From the NCBI GenBank assembly GCA_012274445.1, contig JAAROD010000011.1:682001-746000 (forward strand): a stretch of DNA of 64,000 nt, read 5' to 3'. Source of the stretch: Sclerotiophoma versabilis (Eukaryota > Ascomycota > Dothideomycetes > Pleosporales > Didymellaceae). The position numbers and the translations under genes were made by a program. The notes beneath the pieces were generated by a model that saw nothing but the letters and a program-made list of their open reading frames with translations, did not search any database and had not been told where the DNA came from. Position 1 is the first letter of the stretch, and each line of letters starts with the position of its first letter. Below, one piece after another: positions 58,353 through 64,000 of this stretch.

Positions 58353-58520
58353 TGATGAGGACGGGACTCGAACCCGCGCCACTTTCGTGACCAGGAAGCT
58401 GATTGCTCAGCAATGCTAAGGAGGGAGAACCTTAACCTGGCGCCATAACTGAAGGTTGTTAGGAATGAAAGTGTAGATGGTGACATTGGAGTGGAACTTA
58501 CCCAACTCGGCCACCTCACC
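58353..58520 (-). tRNA. tRNA-Leu (AAG) with two insertions: D-loop intron and anticodon-loop intron
   Basis: Read on the minus strand from 58520. Acceptor GGTGAGG pairs with CCTCATC (58360-58354) with one G-U; discriminator A is 58353. The A box TGGCCGAGTTGG and the B box GGTTCGAGTCC are intact. After G19 the gene is interrupted by 53 nt (58501-58449), then resumes with TTATGGC, closing the D stem GCC/GGC. The anticodon stem CCAGG/CCTGG holds the loop TTAAGGT, anticodon AAG with T33 and G37; a 33-nt intron (58429-58397, with an ATTGC/GCAAT hairpin) sits at the usual 37/38 site. A long variable arm (CAC-GAAA-GTG) and T stem GCGGG/CCCGT complete a class II tRNA. The mature length without both inserts is 82 nt, as expected for Leu. 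Confidence 0.88.
58449..58501 (-). other. Spliceosomal-type intron inside the D-loop of tRNA-Leu
   Basis: The 53-nt insert starts GTAAGT, has a CTAAC branch sequence (in TTCCTAACAACC) 9 nt before a CAG 3' end, and is pyrimidine-rich between. It is indistinguishable by eye from the short nuclear mRNA introns elsewhere in this window. Exact removal joins ...GAGTTGG to TTATGGC and restores all conserved D-arm residues (A14, G15, G18, G19, A21). Confidence 0.7.
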
Positions 58521-59037
58521 GTGCTCCAGATGCTTGATGAAAAGCTGGTATTTTTATTGCAATATATTGTTATAAAAATTTTATGGTAGGCATTGGTCTG
58601 GGCGCATACACGGTCGTACATCGCAATCCACCAGTCAGAAAGCCCCACTAAACTTCGTGAATTCCCACCAGTCTAGACGAGTCTTTTGAGCATCTCGGAT
58701 TTGTTGTGGGAAGGATTGATGAGGAGATATGTGTCACTGTTGCTCATGTGGTAGGGAAAACCGAATGCAGCAACGACCAATCCCAGGCTTTCAAATGAGG
58801 TCTGGAGGACTCCATGGTAAGAGCTTTCGGAGAGATGCCAAATAGCAAGAAATAGGCTCTATTCCTCTGCCTAGGTTTCTGCTTTCGAAATCTAAGCTGA
58901 CCGATTTTGGCGACCTCTCAAAAAATTCAAGGATGGTGCGGCTGTGCTTTGCGATTTCTACAACATGGAAGAGTGCGACCAGGACTATCGGGCGCATACG
59001 AAGCGAATTGCTCGAGACAAGAGCCCAGTAGCATTGA
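58521..59037. other. Intergenic region
   Basis: About 520 nt between tRNA-Leu and the 3' end of the F-box-like gene. Short minus-strand frames here (58791-59060) do not resemble a gene. Confidence 0.4.
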
Positions 59038-60394
59038 TTAACATATTTCCAGAGCTTCAAGAACCACCCCTCTGATTTCCGACCACCTTTGTAAATCCTC
59101 CCGGGTTGCAGTCGCGCTCTGCACTAGCTCGAGGCTGCCATTCCTCTGGATCAGCTCTCTTGCCATCCTCTCGGACATGATCTCATCCCTGAAGCGCGCT
59201 GCATCCGCGACCTGATTTCTGAAATACGTCAAGTCCCACGCAATCCGTAGCCCTTTCTCGGGTAGCTGAGCGCGAATCCAATCAAGCGTAAGTTTCCGGC
59301 CGTAGAAGTGTTCATCCCTAGTAGTTGAAAGACGTATCCCATTCTTCGCCTTTGTCCATGCGTCAATCTTTTGAAAAGAAACAACCACGATCTCAAGGTT
59401 TGGAAGAGCAGCGCAGATCTGTCGCAATGGAGAATCGTCTAGTTGGTCGTGCACATGTTTTTGTTCCGCCTCAGGGAAGTCCGATGCGATTCGAATCTCT
59501 AGCCGTGTGAACCTGCGCCTTACTTCGACGCTCATGCCCGTAATGAGTGCTGCGTACTCATTTGCTGTGTGCTTTGTGAAACAAACTTGATTCCATTTGC
59601 CTATTGGTTTCTTCCAAGCCTCGACAAGCAGGGTAGGCTTATTGAAGAAATGTCTGGTAGTTTCTTCGTGCAATGCCTTGCTGACTCGCGTAATCTCCAG
59701 ATGTACTGGCAGCCGTTCGTCTACTCTGAGAGCTTCGCGCGAGTACACACGAACGTACGCCTCAGTAGGGACGAGGTAGTCGTATACTTGCAGGCGCAGC
59801 TCGGTGGGCAGTTGCATGAAAGCAAAAGGTTTCACTGTACCCTGGTCAGGAACGTGTGTAAGCTGATTGAGATGAATACGTACCTTTTCCATCTGCCCTT
59901 TCAAAGTAGTTGTTGAGCGTGGTATTGCATGCACTATCGATCCCAGGTAGCAGGGGCCGTATACTGGAGAACGTTGGAGCGAACCTGGCAGACACTGGCG
60001 AAGAATGATCTGGGCGGTTCTCCTTGGAAGGTCTGTGGATGTATGCATTTATGAACGGACGTGACTGCACGACCTCGCCATAGGCTCTAGCGAACACATC
60101 TGGGATTCTGCTTGGCCACGGCAGGTCTTTGACTAAGAAGTACACTTCCTCAGAGCCATTGACATATGTACGAGGCAAGGCACCTTGTAGAATCTCATCG
60201 AATTGAAACTGATCATGTTGATCAAGCGGAGTGCGTACAAGCGCATTGTTCAACGCTTGCAGCTTCAATTTGAGGTGGCCAGCCCTGGCCACTGTGAACG
60301 TGGAGTCATCTTCCTCGTGCTTGATTTGCTCATTGTTGCTGGACGCAGCCTTGGAGTCGGCAGCGCCGCGGTAGTCATCTATAGTCACTATCAT
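59038..60394 (-). CDS. F-box/2EXR-like protein of unknown function, 435 aa
   Basis: Two exons: 60394-59884 and 59834-59038; the 49-nt intron (GTACGT to GGGTACAG) is phase 1 and joins FERADGK to VKPFAFMQLPTELRLQVYDYLVP. That last motif (LPTELRLQVYDYL) is the start of an F-box/2EXR domain, abundant in Pezizomycotina. The following sequence (LEITRVSKALHEETTRHFFNKPTLL, LPNLEIVVVSF) fits the usual layout: domain, then strands ending at an F-x-x-N/x motif. The N-terminal 170 residues are charged and not recognised. F-box forms recruit targets to SCF ligases; 2EXR forms have no assigned role. An upstream exon cannot be excluded, as the first exon starts with a plain ATG in weak context. Confidence 0.75.
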
Positions 60395-61010
60395 CGCGTG
60401 TTATGGATGGTGGCGCGTGGAGAATGCCGAGTTTAGGCACAACGTCAAAGGAAGAGTAACAAGAATAGTAGAGTATCTGGAGCGGCAAGTATTCTTGTTT
60501 GAACTCGGACAAACCAGTCACCTGGTCACAGCTTACTAGACAAAAAAGGATGCGCTCTCGAACATAAAATCTTGCGATACATGTACTGGACATGCGCTGT
60601 CAGTGTGGTTGTCGTAATAAGATGCGAGATGGCCAATGTTGTTGCTCCGGAGCAGCTGCCCCACGCGCCACTGGCAGGTGCACGCTCGGTGATGTCAAGC
60701 TTGGAACGTCTCCGAAGCTGATCCTCCCGCAGCAGCCGCATGCAAGGTCCGAGTACCTGAAGAACCACATTGCTTGAAACACGCGCTCCACATGCAGATA
60801 GTGTGCAGCTGACCGCCGTTCCATTTCTTACGTAGAGCACCCAATTCAATCCTTTTCCTACCGCCCACCACGTTCTCTCGTCGCGTACCCCTCCGTGTGG
60901 TTTGTCGACCACCCTCGCTCCTGCCACAGCTCAGAGCAGCTTCACATCAACGACACAGGACCTGGCTTAGCTTTCTACCCACGGGCGGTGTCGCCTCACA
61001 GTTCGACAGG
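60395..61010. promoter_or_regulatory. Divergent promoter region, F-box-like and DDHD genes
   Basis: About 600 nt between two divergent starts. Overlapping frames on both strands here are incidental. No named regulatory site identified. Confidence 0.4.
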
Positions 61011-64000
61011 ATGTCAGCTCCTGCAGAGGGCAAGCAGGGCTTCCTCGCTGGCCTCTCCCCGTGGGGTTCACGTGCAACTACACCAAAGCCCCCGCCAACA
61101 CCAACCACCGCCGAGCCCGACAAAGCAAGAGGCAAGGAGAAGGAGAAGGAGCAAGATGTCAGCACTGGTGTACTTGGCACACAGCGAGGTGGAGATCATG
61201 TGGTGGACCGAAGGCCCCGCTTGAGTCTGAAGAGGTATCCCCGAGACTGCCCTCCGCTTGCGGTGAGGTGGTTTCACGCTGTAGATGTGAGTTGACAACG
61301 CATGCACCTTCCCTCGTCCAAATTCTGACGTAAGCAAGTTGCCGAAGAGGAAACCGTTCTCAGAACACGCCATCACGCCCGATAAGCCCCTTCCGAAGCC
61401 AAAGAAATGGATTCCATTCAGCAAAGGCGACTCCCGCGCTATCGAGGCGGCGTTTCAGAAGACCGCCGACGAAGCTGAAGCTGCAGAACAGAAGAAGGAG
61501 CTCTTAAGCCCTGTAACGCCTGCACAGCCAACCCACGAGCCTCCGAAAACTACAAAGGTCCCTGTGAATGAGGACTATTTGTTCGACGTCGAGATTGAGA
61601 CTCGCGAGTTGGCACCCTCATACTGGCTGGGCCCTGTCTACGACGTCAAGCGAGGGACATGGTTCACCCCGAGTGGGGAGCCTGTTGATGAAGGTCTCGC
61701 TATGCAGCTTGAGGAAGGCTACCTCAAGTGCAAGCCATGGCGGTTTGGCAAACCAGAGGAGAAGCGGTCAGCTTCGCAGCCTCGTGCACGACCTGTATCA
61801 CTCGGTGCTGGCCTGAGCGACGACTACCGTAAAGAGCTCGGCCGACTCAACCGGGATTCAACCTCGAATCCGGCAACACCACGAGGATCTTTCGACAACC
61901 TTCGTGGTGAAGCAGCTAAACAACAAGAAGATGGCAACTATGGCGAAAAACCAACAGCTTCGAGTGCTCCTCTTGAAACACCACGGACCCATAGGCTCTT
62001 TGGCGCCCACATGAACTCAACTGTGACGTTTCAGGACGATACAACAGCATGGCTTCTGACGGACGATACGTGGGCTCGTATGGGAAGCACATTATACCAG
62101 CGCTTTGCTGGTGGAGCGCATTATGCTGGTTATCGCTACATCCGTGGCTACACTGACCCAGAAGAAAAGAAGAAGCAGGCAAATGCTGCTAAAGAACCTA
62201 AAGGCAAGAAAGAAGCTGATCGACCATCTACACCATCACAGCATATGGCTTATGGGTCTGACAACGACAAGCCCACGAATACAGCATCCGGAGACGGCTC
62301 TGATGCAGAGACTACAGATAATGAGAAGGCAGAATCGCCTCAAGAGTCAAGAAGAAGAACTCTCGAACGGCAAGTGTCATCATTGATGACATCGTCGCAA
62401 CCGGACTATCAAGAAAAGCAAGAAGAGGAGGCGCGCAAGCGAGAAGAGAAGGAAATGCGCGAGGATTACAAGACGCAAGACAAGCAAGAGCAAGGTCGCG
62501 AGATCGAGCATTTGCTGCTCGTGACACATGGCATCGGGCAACGGCTGGGTATGCGCATGGAGTCCATCAACTTTATCCACGATGTCAACACTATGCGCAA
62601 GTCTTTCAAGGCTGTCTACGCCAACTCTCCAGATCTACAGGCACTCAACTCGGAGGTTGACTCCGACACGAAGAACAGCCGCATCCAGGTGATCCCCATC
62701 GTATGGCGACATCTTCTTGACTTTCCGAAGCAGAGCCTCAAGCACAATCGCAAGGAGCATGATTTGGGCGATCTCGACCATGAAGATCACGAATTTCCAA
62801 GCCTTGAGGACATCACGGTCGACGGCGTGCCGGCTGTGCGCAACTTCTTGACCGACCTTGCGCTGGACATCCTGCTCTACCAGAGCCCAGCTTACAAAGG
62901 TCACATCTCCCGCATCGTTGTCGCCGAGCTGAACCGTATCTATCGCTTGTTCAAGGAGCGAAACCCCTCATTTAAGGGTAAGGTCAGCTTGGTTGGTCAC
63001 TCTTTGGGGTCAGCAATCATGTTCGATATTCTTTGCATCCAGCGCGATGCTGCTAAGCCAAAGTCTGGTAAACAGCGTCGCCTCACCGAAGAGGGCTTAA
63101 AACTTGACTTTGAAGTCGAGGACTTTTATGCACTAGGATCGCCAATCGGACTCTTTCAGATGCTCAAAGGACGAACAATAGCTGCTCGACCAGCTACCGC
63201 TTTTGTCCCTCCAGAAACACCTGCAACTCCTCTGGAGGACCCCTTCTCGCCTACAGTAGCAGAACGAAACCACGCCTTCGACATCACGACCTCATCCCCA
63301 CTTTGCAAGCAAACATTCAATATCTTCCATCCCTCCGATCCAATTAGTTACCGAATCGAGCCGTTGATCTCTCCTGCTATGGCTGGGCTGAAAGCTCAAC
63401 CGCTCCCTTATACCAAGAAAGGAATCTTCGGCGCCCCAGCCTCACAAGGCCTTACGGGTATTGGTGCTCGTGTAGGACAAGGTGTTACAGACTTCTGGTC
63501 AAGCATTGGGTCAGGTATTGCATCCGGGTTGCTCAACCGTAGTCTTGGCATTAGCGGTACAGAACTTGGAGATGGGGGTTCAGGACAGCGCTCTTCACGG
63601 CCCCTCTCTGCCGCTCCAAACCCAGTAGCTGGTGCAGCGACAGTTCCAGGTACTAACGAACCAGTGTCCGCGTTCATTTCTGAAGAGCGTAGACGGCGCC
63701 TTGGAAACGAACAGATTACCACGGGCGAAGACGGCGAGCATCCACCTACGCTCATCGAGTCTGAGATCGAAACCTTGTACTCTGGGTTCCAAAAGGGGCG
63801 TAAGAGCAGCAATACTGATGATCTGAGTAAGGTTGAAAAAGACCTGGAATGGCAGGAACTCGAGGAGCGGAGCAGGAAACTGAAGAAGGAGGAGCAGAAA
63901 GTTAGGGCGCTGAATAGCAACGGAAGAGTTGATTATAGTATTCAGGAGGGCGTACGTCTACAACATCCTAACTGGAAACGATCACTGCTGACAGTAACGA
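61011..64000 (+). CDS. DDHD-type phospholipase (phosphatidic-acid-preferring PLA1 family), 3' end cut
   Basis: Exon 1 is 61011-61286 (MSAPAEGKQGFLAGLSPWG); a 52-nt intron (GTGAGT; acceptor GTAAGCAAG) joins WFHAVD to LPKRKPFSEHAITP; exon 2 starts at 61339 and stays open to at least 63951, where GTACGT followed by CTAAC suggests a second intron running past the edge. Features seen are the WWE-like entry (EIETRELAPSYWLGPVYDVKRGTWF), YQRFAGGAHYAGYRYIRGYT, LLVTHGIGQRLGMRMESINF and the lipase box LVGHSLGSAIMFDIL with nucleophile Ser647. Then comes the start of the DDHD domain (DFYALGSPIGLFQMLKG; NIFHPSDPISYRIEPL). Yeast Ddl1 and human DDHD1/2 and SEC23IP are relatives acting on phospholipids at membranes and mitochondria. 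The final DDHD residues lie outside the window. Confidence 0.93.

Noticed and set aside
58449..58501. D-loop insert as an archaeal-type bulge-helix-bulge tRNA intron
   Set aside because: I could not find base pairing between the two exon-intron borders that would make a bulge-helix-bulge, whereas GTAAGT, CTAAC and CAG are all present.
60526..61333. Overlapping ORFs on both strands upstream of and over the DDHD first exon
   Set aside because: They conflict with each other; only the frame starting at 61011 splices into the phospholipase.

Overview
This is a fungal nuclear window, almost certainly a filamentous ascomycete (Pezizomycotina) and probably a dothideomycete of the Pleosporales type; the order-level placement is inferred from gene style, not tested. 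The signs are many short (43-82 nt) spliceosomal introns with GTAAGT-like donors and CTAAC/CTGAC branch points, a heterokaryon-incompatibility (HET) gene, a White-Collar-2-like PAS/GATA protein, an Ace2/Swi5 zinc-finger factor, a CYP52-like P450, a ubiquitin-S27a fusion, and decayed genes whose stops look like C-to-T changes of the RIP kind. Most gene models here were rebuilt by joining open frames across introns; exon coordinates are in each entry.

Layout, left to right. 1-94: N-terminus of a minus-strand gene with a hydrophobic leader. 1429-3166: conserved fungal gene of unknown function. 3430-5648: HET gene, meeting a WC-2-like gene tail to tail (5669-6725). 7763-10419 and 10709-15663: head-to-head TFIIH helicase XPD/Rad3 and ribosome-quality-control ligase Ltn1. 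16200-17288: broken kinase. 17289-19175: gene-poor. 19176-22539 and 22783-23244: head-to-head PXA-PX-nexin protein and hotdog thioesterase. 24175-26262: VPS62-like protein. 27564-29345: low-complexity protein. 29754-31487: P450. 32683-34554: secreted GH20 hexosaminidase. 34767-35694 and 36147-37513: head-to-head GPN3 GTPase and SAM synthetase. 38732-39076: small histone-H1-like protein. About 39874-40330: decayed gene. 40699-41849: membrane protein. 42402-44397: Ace2/Swi5-like factor. 45214-45730: ubiquitin-eS31. 46498-48228: allantoinase. 48229-52624: gene-poor, with a HET fragment. 52625-54013 and 54240-55785: head-to-head DUF1917 protein and DNA primase small subunit. 57213-57299: tRNA-Phe. 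58353-58520: tRNA-Leu. 59038-60394: F-box/2EXR-like gene. 61011 to the right edge: DDHD-type phospholipase.

The genes are mostly housekeeping (DNA repair and transcription, replication, translation and ribosome rescue, one-carbon and purine catabolism, lipid turnover) mixed with fungal accessory genes. There is no biosynthetic cluster, transposon with intact ends or CRISPR array. Four divergent pairs share short intergenic promoters; the DUF1917/primase one carries two MluI cell-cycle boxes and an E2F-like box.

The strongest unusual signal is the tRNA-Leu(AAG) gene at 58353-58520. Besides a normal anticodon-loop intron, its D-loop is interrupted exactly after G19 by 53 nt with perfect nuclear pre-mRNA intron signals. 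Removing both insertions leaves a canonical 82-nt class II tRNA.
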